From the NCBI GenBank assembly GCA_964537285.1, contig CAZHZT010000085.1, forward strand, positions 1 through 23,891: a stretch of 23,891 nucleotides of DNA. The letters are read 5' to 3'. The stretch comes from CAZHZT01 sp964537285. GTDB taxonomy: Bacteria > Bacteroidota > Bacteroidia > Chitinophagales > Saprospiraceae. A model generated the notes under the pieces. The model ran no database searches. It was not told the origin of the DNA and was given only the letters and a program-made list of their open reading frames with translations. The stretch's first letter is position 1, and the number at the start of each line of letters is the position of its first letter. Position numbers and translations under genes: made by a program. This document shows positions 1 through 6,970 of this stretch, piece by piece.

Positions 1-52
1 AAGGGCATTCAAGGGTTATCATTTTGAAGTTCCACACAATTTGTCAAAGAAC
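1..52. repeat. MITE-like palindrome, copy A (right half, cut by window edge)
   Basis: This is the right half of the dispersed palindromic family described at 2680-2785. It shows the core sequence GGGCATTCAAGG, the inner arm GTTATCATTTTGAAGTTCC and the terminal arm ACACAATTTGTCAAAGAAC. Its inner arm (GAAGTTCC) is the same subtype as copy E at 22348-22434, but the core is in the opposite orientation to that in copy E. The left half lies outside the window, so a target duplication cannot be tested. Confidence 0.8.
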
Positions 53-82
53 GAATAAATTATGGCCGAAGGCCTTAATTCG
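52..82 (-). terminator. Hairpin downstream of the O-antigen ligase gene
   Basis: GGCC-GAA-GGCC at 64-74 is flanked by near-complementary AT-rich arms (CGAATAAATTAT and TTAATTCG), giving a stem of about 12 pairs with small bulges. It lies about 90 bp beyond the stop of the minus-strand ligase gene and could end that transcript. No clean U-run follows on the minus strand, because copy A of the repeat begins there, so the terminator role is tentative. Confidence 0.3.
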
Positions 83-86
83 TAAA

Positions 87-198
87 CCGTTCCCTTCAAT
101 CCGTTGACCGTTGACCGTTCCCCGTTAGCCGCAATCCGTTGACCGTTCCCCGTTAGCCGCAATCCGTTTCCCGTTAGCCGTAATCCTTTAACCGCACA
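87..198. repeat. Heptanucleotide tandem repeat (CCGTTNN)n
   Basis: About sixteen consecutive 7-bp units follow the pattern CCGTTNN with degenerate members (ccgttga, ccgttcc, ccgttag, ccgcaat). A higher-order 28-bp block ccgttga-ccgttcc-ccgttag-ccgcaat occurs twice (108-135 and 136-163). The array runs into the 3' end of the O-antigen ligase gene. The TAA stop of that gene (174-176) lies inside a ccgttag unit (171-177), which reads ctaacgg on the coding strand. A two-unit remnant occurs at 2832-2850. Confidence 0.9.
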
Positions 199-1634
199 AT
201 TAATGCCAACATTACATAAAAAATAATGCTCATTGGCAATTGAACAATGGCTTCCTGCGGATAATTAGCTACCACCAACATAAAGATGGCCGTACCCAAG
301 GCAAGGTAAATATTTTTTATAGTCGGATCGTTAACTCGCAAATAATAAAATACCACATAGCGCATAATAACGAATAGCATGGCCAGGTATATTATCAATC
401 CGACCCAGCCTAGTTCTACAGCTATGCGTACATACCCACTATCATGGGCAAAGTCGGCCAACCAGGAGTCAGGAGTAAAACGCCTTCCCCAAACTCCGGT
501 ACTTCCCAGGCCTGAGCCAAAAGGATGCGCTTGAATAAAAGGCTGTATTTTTTTTTGATTGCGCATACGTACCCCAACGGTATCCTCGCTATCCTCCAAT
601 TTAAAGGCCGATTGGATCCTGAAAATCACCGGATTCGAGGTAGACTTCATGACAAAGGCGGCTCCAAGCAAGCCAATAAAAGCCATAGACAGGATTACCT
701 TTTTGTTCATGGTTATAAGGGTATAGTAAACCATTCCGGCCGGTAAAAGGATGAATGGAGTGCGAGAACCGGCATAAGCCATGGCCAACAACATGGCTCC
801 TGCTATACCCAATAAGCCAATTCTTAACCACCATTTGTAAGGACCTGTTGCCAGCACCACACAAAATGCAGAAAGAAAAGCCATTGAAATACCAAAATTA
901 GTGGGGTTGGATGAAAAAGAAAAGACTCGCAACCGCCCCCATTGATAAATCAACCGGAAACGTTCCGGATCGCTGTATAACCAGATTAATTCACTATTTA
1001 AAAAACCAAAAAACTCTTGTTTTAAGCCGTATAAAGCGGAAATTAGTGCAAATAATATCATTAAACCAATTATGCCAATTAGCTTCTTAAAAGAATTTAA
1101 AGCATAAGCGGCAACAAAATAAAACAAAATCAAACCTGCCATACTCCTCACCGTATATATCCAGGCCAATTGGGAACCAGCTACCGGGTTGAAAAACTGA
1201 ATGAGGTTATACAATACCCAGAATACAATAAACAAACTGATCGGATGCTTGGCGAAACCAATCTTTCGTGTGCGTGCAACCGAAACAATCAAGCCTCCGA
1301 AAAGCATAAACGTCAGGCCGTCCATAGCAATACCCGCAGGAAAGGAAGAGAACTTGCGAAGAAACTCAATAAAGAATGAGCAAATGAGCACTGTACCAAC
1401 GCCCAAAACCGGATAGAAGAGCAATAAAAGCAATACGGGAACGCCTAATAAACCTCCTAATACCAAAATCCCACCCTTAACTCCCATAACGGCAATCGCT
1501 ACACCAATTAATGCCGCGAGGGATGCAACAATTGCCCATCCCAAAGGTGTATTTAACCTTTGTTGGATCAAAGGGCTCACTAGTTTGGAGAATAATAGCT
1601 GATAAGGATCTTTTAAGGAGTCTAACTTCAACAT
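174..1634 (-). CDS. O-antigen ligase / Wzy-polymerase family membrane protein
   Basis: This 486-residue, very hydrophobic protein has about ten or more membrane segments. The layout matches the WaaL/Wzy_C family, whose members join or polymerise lipid-linked glycan units in the inner membrane. A GSRTPFILLPAG segment lies in the middle. Near residues 396-417 there is the family-typical stretch AHDSGYVRIAVELGWVGLII, with His397 in the position usually occupied by the conserved periplasmic-loop histidine. The family cannot separate ligase from polymerase by sequence alone. The start is the ATG at 1634, just after a possible 34-codon ORF. A sulfotransferase lies upstream on the same strand, which suggests a surface-polysaccharide locus continuing to the left. 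The last codons and the stop lie in a heptanucleotide repeat, so the C-terminus is prone to length change. Confidence 0.85.
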   Translation of the reverse strand: MLKLDSLKDPYQLLFSKLVSPLIQQRLNTPLGWAIVASLAALIGVAIAVMGVKGGILVLGGLLGVPVLLLLLFYPVLGVGTVLICSFFIEFLRKFSSFPAGIAMDGLTFMLFGGLIVSVARTRKIGFAKHPISLFIVFWVLYNLIQFFNPVAGSQLAWIYTVRSMAGLILFYFVAAYALNSFKKLIGIIGLMILFALISALYGLKQEFFGFLNSELIWLYSDPERFRLIYQWGRLRVFSFSSNPTNFGISMAFLSAFCVVLATGPYKWWLRIGLLGIAGAMLLAMAYAGSRTPFILLPAGMVYYTLITMNKKVILSMAFIGLLGAAFVMKSTSNPVIFRIQSAFKLEDSEDTVGVRMRNQKKIQPFIQAHPFGSGLGSTGVWGRRFTPDSWLADFAHDSGYVRIAVELGWVGLIIYLAMLFVIMRYVVFYYLRVNDPTIKNIYLALGTAIFMLVVANYPQEAIVQLPMSIIFYVMLALIVRLKDYG

Positions 1635-1637
1635 TTT

Positions 1638-1742
1638 TTAAAAAAATAAGATCTTAAGGAAAAAACCACTCAGGATCATGATGATCATCATCATGACAAG
1701 CCATTCTACCCAAATATCTTTTTTACGGATTTTATCTTTCAT
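1638..1742 (-). CDS. Possible 34-residue single-pass membrane peptide
   Basis: The ORF starts at ATG 1742 and stops at TAA 1638-1640, three bases before the ATG of the O-antigen ligase gene. It begins with a basic stretch (MKDKIRKKDIW), then has a hydrophobic run of about 20 residues rich in Met, Ile and Leu (WLVMMMIIMILSGFF), then a short basic-hydrophobic tail. This is the pattern of a small inner-membrane peptide, and tight spacing to the next start is typical of co-translated genes. I recognise no family. It could also be an unselected leader ORF or chance. The Met/Ile run comes from a simple gatgatcatcatcatg sequence. Confidence 0.35.
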   Translation of the reverse strand: MKDKIRKKDIWVEWLVMMMIIMILSGFFLKILFF

Positions 1743-1816
1743 TGTTCATTGTTGTTCTGCCCGGCGATTCTTGGTTTTAAACCTTGGAATTATTGCGTTC
1801 AGCACTAAAGCTTTTA

Positions 1817-1847
1817 GTTCCATTTTCCACAATTTGTCAAAGAACGA
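1817..1847. repeat. Solitary right-arm fragment of the MITE family (copy B)
   Basis: GTTCC, then a four-base interruption, then CCACAATTTGTCAAAGAACG matches the right arm of copy A. No core or left arm is present. The fragment ends four bases before the stop codon of the minus-strand sulfotransferase gene, so that gene is bracketed by this fragment and by full copy C. Confidence 0.7.
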
Positions 1848-1851
1848 AGCT

Positions 1852-2667
1852 TTAAATAAACTTCACATAGTCAGTATCTTCCAAACGGGCTTTAATTTCG
1901 CGAAAATTCAGGATATAATCCTGATGGTCTTTAGGGGTGATCTTTTTTAACTCGGAATATTCAAAACAGGGTTCCAGGCTGAGATAATGAAACAGCTTTT
2001 CCATGCATTCTTTTTGCTTCTCCGGATCAACGAGATCTCTTTCGTAATTAATATAAAAATAATCAGGTATTGATTCGAGCATTTGATGTTCAAATGAATT
2101 GGTTTCATCAAATGCTTTTAGATAGGAGAGGAGCAGTTCCGGATTTATATAGATTTCGCTGCGCTTGTTAGTCCCTTTTTGATTAGAATGCCATTTATTT
2201 CGAGCCATAGCATAAACCAATGAGAGTACTTGGTTTAAACGATTTGTGCGCTCAAGGTAAATAATTTTAAAATTTTGATCGAAAAGTGATTTCAGGAATG
2301 AGGACTTGTCCGTTATTGAGGATTGGACGTCGCGCAGCTGATAGGAGAGGAGCTTAAAGCCAAAAACCGGAGCCATCGAATGGGCTTCCTGGAATTTTAT
2401 CACTTTGGCAGGAAAAATGAAGCGGCTTTTTAACAATTCTCCCTTGCAATCAATGGAAGGATGCTTGTTTAAAAGGCTTAGTAACAATGTGCTTCCGGAT
2501 CTTCCACTGCTGAAAATGCAGAATTTAGTTTTGGGTGCTGTCGATTTCTTTGTCTTCGTAGCGGAGGAGGCCAGGAACAGTTGCAGTTCAGCAGGGTACC
2601 CCATCAAGTAGGTCCGAATCAAGTATTTTAGATCATGCAGTAAAAAATCCTTCCTTGCCCAAGTCAT
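1852..2667 (-). CDS. Sulfotransferase family protein
   Basis: This 271-residue protein has a classical sulfotransferase 5'-phosphosulfate-binding loop, FSSGRSGSTLLLSLLNKHP at about residues 52-70. A 3'-phosphate-binding-like segment, KIIYLERTNRLNQVLSL, lies at about 134-150. Such enzymes move sulfate from PAPS to a hydroxyl or amine acceptor, and next to an O-antigen ligase gene the acceptor is plausibly a surface glycan or glycolipid. The acceptor is inference, not visible in the sequence. No signal peptide or clear membrane segment is seen, so it is probably cytoplasmic. The start ATG at 2667 is only 12 bp from the end of a transposed palindromic element (2680-2785), which must have replaced or supplied the promoter and leader region. 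A repeat fragment also abuts the 3' end. Confidence 0.85.
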   Translation of the reverse strand: MTWARKDFLLHDLKYLIRTYLMGYPAELQLFLASSATKTKKSTAPKTKFCIFSSGRSGSTLLLSLLNKHPSIDCKGELLKSRFIFPAKVIKFQEAHSMAPVFGFKLLSYQLRDVQSSITDKSSFLKSLFDQNFKIIYLERTNRLNQVLSLVYAMARNKWHSNQKGTNKRSEIYINPELLLSYLKAFDETNSFEHQMLESIPDYFYINYERDLVDPEKQKECMEKLFHYLSLEPCFEYSELKKITPKDHQDYILNFREIKARLEDTDYVKFI

Positions 2668-2679
2668 GAAAATAATTTA

Positions 2680-2785
2680 CGTTCTTTGACAAATTGTGTG
2701 GAGTTTAAAAATGATAACCCCTTCAGCCTCCAGGGCATTCAGGTTTTATCTTTTTTAAACTCCACACAATTTATGTCAAAGAACC
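2680..2785. mobile_element. MITE, copy C, full length with 8-bp target duplication
   Basis: This is a 106-bp imperfect palindrome. The left arm (2681-2709) begins GTTCTTTGACAAATTGTG. The right arm (2754-2784) is its exact complement except for one extra TA dinucleotide near the terminus, giving a 29-bp stem. The core is TGATAACCCCTTCAGCC followed by GGGCATTCAGG. It is flanked by a perfect 8-bp direct repeat, ATAATTTA at 2672-2679 and 2786-2793, the mark of insertion by a transposase acting in trans. No ORF is encoded. The core is inverted, relative to the arms, compared with copies D and F. The element lies between the 3' end of nusB and the 5' end of the sulfotransferase gene, both on the minus strand. 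Confidence 0.88.
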
Positions 2786-2831
2786 ATAATTTATTGTAAT
2801 TTTTTATAGTCAAAAAACAAACGCGGTAAGT

Positions 2832-2850
2832 GGGAAACGGTTGACGGGGA
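2832..2850. repeat. Short remnant of the heptanucleotide repeat
   Basis: gaaacgg-ttgacgg-gga reads as two units of the NNNACGG complement of the heptamer array at 87-198. It sits in the nusB 3' flank between copy C and the nusB stop codon. Confidence 0.5.
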
Positions 2851-2888
2851 GAGGGAAATAAAAAAAACTTTGGGGCTTCCTGCATTTG

Positions 2889-3830
2889 TTATTCGATTAG
2901 TCCTCGTCCTTCTTTTTTGATACGGCCATCTTTATTTAATTTTTTCAGTAACCTGTCTAATATACCGTTTATAAAGTCCTTGCTTTTATCGGTACTGTAA
3001 ACTTTCGCCATTTCTACAAATTCATTCAGTGTTACTTTAGTTGGTATGGTTGGAAAGCTAACCAATTCACAGATAGCCATTTTGAGAATGATCATATCGA
3101 TTACAGCAACTCTGTCGACGTCCCAATTCTTCAAAACGGGTTGAATCATGCCCAAAAGTTCTTTATCTTTATTGATAACTTCTTCAAAAAGAGATTGCCC
3201 AAACTCTTGTACGGTTTCAGGAGAAGGATAATAATTGAGAATAAATTGTTCTGATTCTACCGGAAGGGATTTGACGATTCGCTTTAAAGTGCCGATAATC
3301 AGAGATTTATCATCTTCCCAGGTTGCGTATTTGTCTTCAATTTCCTCCAAAAAAATATCACTTTTGGAAAGGTATTTGAGCAATTCAACAAGGATAGCAG
3401 AATTTTCTGATTCAGGTATAGGGTCTTTAGCTGTGGAATATTGAATATACTTGTCTCCCTTGGCGAAATCCTGATAGGTTAACCGGATCACATCAAGATT
3501 CATTTTGGGATGAATCTTGTAGCGGTTGAGTTTTTGTGCCAATCCATGGTTGGTTGTCAATGATTTAATAAGGTTATTACGGAAAAGCCGGGGCGTGAAG
3601 TCGAAGTCTTCCTGTGTAGGAAGATGCTTACCGGCTCTAATAGAAGCATCTTTTTCGGCATATTTGCAAACTTCCAGGAAGAAAGAAAGCGCATAGAGCA
3701 ATAGTTCAAAGGATTTCTGAATACTCGCCACATATTCTTTATTTCCCTTATCCAGAGATAATTTTTTATCGCGGCTCATAGTGTAAAGCAGCTGCATGAC
3801 TTTAATGCGAATATTCCGTCTACTTAGCAT
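2889..3830 (-). CDS. nusB: Transcription antitermination factor NusB (long Bacteroidetes form)
   Basis: This 313-residue protein has its NusB domain in the C-terminal half (about 170-300). The hallmark segment IPTKVTLNEFVEMAKVYS begins at about 262 and is followed by DKSKDFINGILD, the usual end of the family signature. The N-terminus MLSRRNIRIKVMQLLY matches the helical start of Bacteroidetes NusB proteins, which carry about 150 more residues than the E. coli protein. NusB pairs with ribosomal protein S10 (NusE) to bind boxA RNA and prevent premature termination in rRNA operons. Start ATG at 3830. It appears to be a single-gene unit. The element in its 3' flank (2680-2785) has boxA-like ends, a suggestive but possibly coincidental neighbour. 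Confidence 0.95.
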   Translation of the reverse strand: MLSRRNIRIKVMQLLYTMSRDKKLSLDKGNKEYVASIQKSFELLLYALSFFLEVCKYAEKDASIRAGKHLPTQEDFDFTPRLFRNNLIKSLTTNHGLAQKLNRYKIHPKMNLDVIRLTYQDFAKGDKYIQYSTAKDPIPESENSAILVELLKYLSKSDIFLEEIEDKYATWEDDKSLIIGTLKRIVKSLPVESEQFILNYYPSPETVQEFGQSLFEEVINKDKELLGMIQPVLKNWDVDRVAVIDMIILKMAICELVSFPTIPTKVTLNEFVEMAKVYSTDKSKDFINGILDRLLKKLNKDGRIKKEGRGLIE

Positions 3831-4020
3831 ATGTGCAATAGTTTCAAATTAAGTCTACTAAGTAACCGTCAAAAACTTATTTTTGGGCTGTTACTAAGTT
3901 CTGTCCTTTTGACGTTAACTGTGATGCTTTAACGATTCTAAAGGGGTTAGTGCTTTAGGAATTAAATCCTTGATAGCTTTAGTTTTTTTGATTCGCTGCA
4001 AAGCTAATACATTATGAGGA

Positions 4021-4091
4021 GTTGAGAAAGAATAGAGCGTTGAGAAAGTTTATTTTCAGTAAACTTTCTCAACGCTCTATTCTTTCTCAAC
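4021..4091. repeat. Perfect 32-bp inverted repeat (strong hairpin)
   Basis: The arms at 4021-4052 and 4060-4091 are exact reverse complements over 32 bp, separated by the 7-base loop TTTTCAG. Each arm contains a 10-bp direct repeat (GTTGAGAAAG, twice, 8 bp apart). It lies 13 bp beyond the stop of the minus-strand DoxX-family gene. It may end or stabilise that transcript, but no U-run follows, so it is not a classical intrinsic terminator. It is unrelated to the MITE family. Confidence 0.9.
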
Positions 4092-4104
4092 GCTTCAAGC
4101 CTTC

Positions 4105-5586
4105 TTAACCTTTGATCTTTAGTGCTTCATAGTCAGGTAGCTGCTTATAGTGCCACTTATTTACGATGGTACCGTTTTTCCAAAGAACGATACCCGGATT
4201 AGAGCGCACAATCGTTTTTAGAAGAATATCGTCTGCCTGATGGATAGGGTAGTTGGCCCCGATTTTTTCACGCAGATCGTTGATAATGGCTCCATCCGTG
4301 TAAGAGGTTACCATGTATACATCTATGCCATCTTTTTGAGCCGCTTCTAATACGGGCGAAACCACCTCTTTGAAGCGATTCAAATAATCTTCTTTCCACT
4401 TGTATTTGGTAACGGTTTTTTCCACTTCGCCGATTTGATCGATGGATTGAACGATTTGTGTATCCTGTGTTTCAATGATATAGATGGTGTCATACTTATA
4501 CGTCGTATCGGGCACCATGATCTTTTCCTGGTAGCTGCCCTCGGTGTATAGCTTATGGCAAACAATCATGATGTGTGGTTCAGGGTTCCCAAGGATATCT
4601 TCTGTGATATCGCTGCCATCTGCTTCGCCCTGCACTTCAAAATCACTAATTTTGGTGATTGGAATGCTTGGTTCTCCGCGCAATTGTTCCAGATCATATT
4701 CAGTGTCCGGGAATTCCTTGTAGCGCGCCAGGTAGCTGTCCATGTCCAGTTTAATGGTTTCTCCCGACTTTTTATTAGTCATTTTATAGAAAATAGGCGT
4801 ATTGGCTGCAGCTTCATCTTCAGCTTCCCGGGCTTCAGCGATATTTTTACCTACTTTGAAGGGGCGAAAATCTGTGTGTGGCAAATCCCAAACGTAATTG
4901 CTCATGCAGTAGTAGATCAATCCAGCGGTTGCTGCGGTAACTAACAAGCCTCTCACAAAAGAGGTAGAAAGTTGATGCATACTCTTACTGAAAAATAGGA
5001 ATAGGATAGAAGGAACCAATAAAACCAAATCTTTGAAAAAGGAGGTACGCGGTTCCAGCTTAATAAAATCGCCAAAGCATCCACAATCCGTTACTTTCAT
5101 ATTCGACGCTTGATACTCACCCCACTTGCTAAATTCGAAGAAGTTAACTTCGCCGGGAACGTAAGCGGTTAGATAAGTAAAACCTGTAAGGAAGGTAAAA
5201 AAGACTACGATAAGAAAAAATAGCCAGGCCGCTAATTTAGGACGGGAACCAATAATTAACATAAGGCCCAAAGCAATTTCCAATACAATCATAAACACCG
5301 AGAAGATGATGGCGTATTCACTTAAGAAAGGAAATAAGGGAGCCATGAAGCTAAAGGCTGTATCGGCAAAAGTAGCTTCAAACTCTGCAAAGTACTGCTC
5401 CATTTTGTAGGCTGTTCCGAGCGGATCGACCGCTTTTACCCAGCCAGAAAATATAAACAGGGAACCTGCAAAATTTTGTAAAAAAGAAATAAAATAGTTT
5501 TTGACGGCTTTGAAAACCAAGCCGAATATAGCTGTTTCAATGAGTGCAGCAATTCCTATGATGAGAACAAGAGTCGTAAGGGTCAT
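4105..5586 (-). CDS. DoxX/MauE-type membrane protein with C-terminal thioredoxin-like region (BT_3928 family)
   Basis: This protein has 493 residues. The N-terminal part (about 1-225) has several membrane segments in the DoxX/MauE arrangement, with SGWVKAVDPLGTAYKMEQYF following the second segment and a DCGCFGD motif at 167-173. The C-terminal half is soluble. It ends in a thioredoxin-like fold pattern (IDVYMVTSYTDGAIINDLRE, then NPGIVLWKNGTIVNKWHYKQ) but lacks a CXXC pair. The likely location is the inner membrane with an exported C-terminal domain. The family's reaction is not established. It follows the DUF1599 gene by 27 bp on the same strand, a pairing I recall from other Bacteroidetes, often with tpiA next. 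Here tpiA is absent and a large hairpin follows. Confidence 0.8.
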   Translation of the reverse strand: MTLTTLVLIIGIAALIETAIFGLVFKAVKNYFISFLQNFAGSLFIFSGWVKAVDPLGTAYKMEQYFAEFEATFADTAFSFMAPLFPFLSEYAIIFSVFMIVLEIALGLMLIIGSRPKLAAWLFFLIVVFFTFLTGFTYLTAYVPGEVNFFEFSKWGEYQASNMKVTDCGCFGDFIKLEPRTSFFKDLVLLVPSILFLFFSKSMHQLSTSFVRGLLVTAATAGLIYYCMSNYVWDLPHTDFRPFKVGKNIAEAREAEDEAAANTPIFYKMTNKKSGETIKLDMDSYLARYKEFPDTEYDLEQLRGEPSIPITKISDFEVQGEADGSDITEDILGNPEPHIMIVCHKLYTEGSYQEKIMVPDTTYKYDTIYIIETQDTQIVQSIDQIGEVEKTVTKYKWKEDYLNRFKEVVSPVLEAAQKDGIDVYMVTSYTDGAIINDLREKIGANYPIHQADDILLKTIVRSNPGIVLWKNGTIVNKWHYKQLPDYEALKIKG

Positions 5587-5613
5587 AAATACCAGATTTT
5601 AACAGTTTTGTGT

Positions 5614-6162
5614 TTAGTTTTCTTCCAGTCGGATCAACGCAAATAAACTATAATTTATAATATCCAGATAATTTGCATCAAGACCTTCCGAAACCAGCGT
5701 TGCTCCCTGGTTATCTTCGATCTGTTTGATGCGCAGTAATTTCATTAAGATCATATCGGTAATGGAGCTGATGCGCATTTTGCGCCAGGCTTCCCCATAG
5801 TCATGGTTTTTTGCGAGCATGAGTTGGCGGGCTTTGTCGGCATATTTATCGTACAGGCGCTCCGTTTCCTCGTAGGTCAAAGATAAAGCTGTTTCTTCAT
5901 GAAGCTCCAACTGCATGAGCGCAATGATACAGTAATTCACTAAGCCAATGTATTCTGCTTCAACACCCTCGTCGATCTTTTGTTTGCCCTTTTCTTCAAT
6001 GCTCCTGATTCTCAGGGCTTTTATGTAGAGCTGATCCGTCAGTGAAGAGGGGCGTAGGATGCGCCAGGAAGTACCATAGTCTCTGGTTTTGTTCAGAAAC
6101 AGTTTCCGGCAGCTTTCCAGCACCTGATTGTACTGATCGAGGGTATGTGTACTTTTTTTCAT
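5614..6162 (-). CDS. DUF1599 protein with two tandem copies of the domain
   Basis: This protein of about 182 residues consists of two homologous halves. The first has NKTRDYGTSWRILRPSSLTD...KALRIRSIEE...NYCIIALMQLE. The second has AKNHDYGEAWRKMRISSITD...KLLRIKQIED...NYSLFALIRLE. This internal duplication is characteristic of DUF1599. The function is unknown. The frame is open upstream to 6219, but a TATCTTTG promoter element lies at 6168-6175, inside that extension. The ATG at 6162 (MKKSTHTLDQY) is therefore the better start, with an almost leaderless mRNA. It is probably co-transcribed with the DoxX-family gene downstream. Confidence 0.85.
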   Translation of the reverse strand: MKKSTHTLDQYNQVLESCRKLFLNKTRDYGTSWRILRPSSLTDQLYIKALRIRSIEEKGKQKIDEGVEAEYIGLVNYCIIALMQLELHEETALSLTYEETERLYDKYADKARQLMLAKNHDYGEAWRKMRISSITDMILMKLLRIKQIEDNQGATLVSEGLDANYLDIINYSLFALIRLEEN

Positions 6163-6167
6163 TGAAG

Positions 6168-6175
6168 CAAAGATA
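6168..6175 (-). promoter_or_regulatory. Bacteroidetes -7 element for the DUF1599 operon
   Basis: TATCTTTG on the minus strand matches the TAnnTTTG consensus exactly and ends 5 bases before the ATG at 6162. The -33 box is not obvious. It implies a very short or absent 5' leader and decides the start of the downstream gene. Confidence 0.6.
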
Positions 6176-6410
6176 AAGCGATTGGAGGAATTATTCACTA
6201 TTCGATCGAGAAAAGGCAAGTTAATAATTTAAAAATAAATTTTACTCAGTTGTAAATTTCTTGCCAATAATGACCAAGATTAACCAAGATTTAGTTCCTG
6301 AAGCACTAGACTCTTTTTGAGGTGTTGGAAAATAATGGATGGTAATTCGCAAGAATAGGGGCAGTAATCGTGGCAAAATCCAGGTTAATCGCGGTCAATC
6401 GCGGTCGGTC

Positions 6411-6441
6411 TTGATTTAGTAAAGAAAAGATGTTATCTTTG
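6411..6441 (+). promoter_or_regulatory. Promoter of tRNA-Val
   Basis: A -33-like TTG at 6411-6413 and a perfect TAnnTTTG element (TATCTTTG, 6434-6441) are separated by 20 bp, the usual Bacteroidetes spacing. The predicted transcription start is near 6448, about 22 bp before the mature tRNA. Confidence 0.75.
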
Positions 6442-6469
6442 CGCGCACCAAAGAAATTAACCTTTGAAT

Positions 6470-6544
6470 GGTCAATTAGCTCAGTTGGTTTAGAGCGCAT
6501 GCTTGACAGGCATGAGGTCACTGGTTCGAATCCAGTATTGACCA
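6470..6544 (+). tRNA. tRNA-Val (anticodon GAC)
   Basis: A complete cloverleaf is visible. The acceptor stem is GGTCAAT/ATTGACC, the D stem GCTC/GAGC, the anticodon stem CATGC/GCATG with loop TTGACAG (anticodon GAC at 6505-6507), and the T stem ACTGG/CCAGT with loop TTCGAAT. The discriminator base is A and the CCA end is not encoded. GAC reads GUC/GUU valine codons. Confidence 0.96.
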
Positions 6545-6595
6545 CAAAAGCATTTGATAAGTGACTTGTTTTTAGGAAGTTACAACTGCTAAAAT

Positions 6596-6818
6596 TCAGC
6601 AGGAGTCGTTTTTTTTGCCGGCCACAATTAGGTCCGCAGGTGCTACTTCTTGCAATACTGCAATTTTAATAATTTCCGCTAGATAAGTTTGATTCCGTTT
6701 ATTACACCAGTAATTCACCGTCGTCTTAGTATAGCCTAGCTCTTTTGCTATGTAATAACCAAGATTTGATCTTACAGACTCGCTTAATGCGTTCCAATGT
6801 ATATCTGACAAACTTCAT
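6596..6818 (-). pseudogene. Frameshifted XRE-like helix-turn-helix gene
   Basis: The longer frame ends IAKELGYTKTTVNYWCNKRN...YLAEIIKIAVLQEVAPADLI, which follows the small Bacteroidetes Cro/CI-type regulators (AEKLG-TTVS-WC-N-QP-LE-L-IA-LL-V---LI pattern). Its own N-terminus looks unrelated and would need a TTG start. A second frame from the ATG at 6818 encodes MKFVRYTLERIKRVCKIKSW, which resembles the missing first helix of the family. Joining the two near 6760 by a one-base shift after the Trp codon rebuilds a conventional HTH domain. It therefore looks like a regulator broken by a frameshift, or a sequence error. It has no obvious partner gene. Confidence 0.5.
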
Positions 6819-6911
6819 AAATTTTTGAATCGAAAATCGATTCAGAAAAAGAGTTACTTGAACCAGTTTTGTAGCAGTAGCATCAATGTCGTCAACTTAA
6901 GCTTTTTATAG

Positions 6912-6931
6912 CCCGGCACTTTAGTGCCGGG
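6912..6931. repeat. Short GC-rich perfect hairpin (REP-like)
   Basis: CCCGGCAC-TTTA-GTGCCGGG is a perfect 8-bp stem in AT-rich surroundings, between the HTH remnant and the 3' end of the PD-(D/E)XK gene. On the minus strand it would lie downstream of that gene (stop at 6971) and may serve as a terminator-like structure. It resembles dispersed REP hairpins more than a U-tailed terminator. Confidence 0.6.
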
Positions 6932-6970
6932 GGGAATAATTGTCAGATTGGGCTTTAGCATTTTTTGATT

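Noticed and set aside
87..198. CRISPR array
   Set aside because: Units are 7 bp in direct contact, with no unique spacers of 30-40 bp and no cas genes in the window.
1678..1950. Plus-strand 90-residue frame across the ligase-sulfotransferase junction
   Set aside because: It runs antisense into the sulfotransferase gene and across a repeat fragment. Composition does not suggest a protein.
6306..6545. Minus-strand 79-residue frame starting MVNTGFEPVTSCLSSMRSKP
   Set aside because: It is the antisense of tRNA-Val(GAC) and its upstream region. This translation is a well-known false product opposite tRNA genes.
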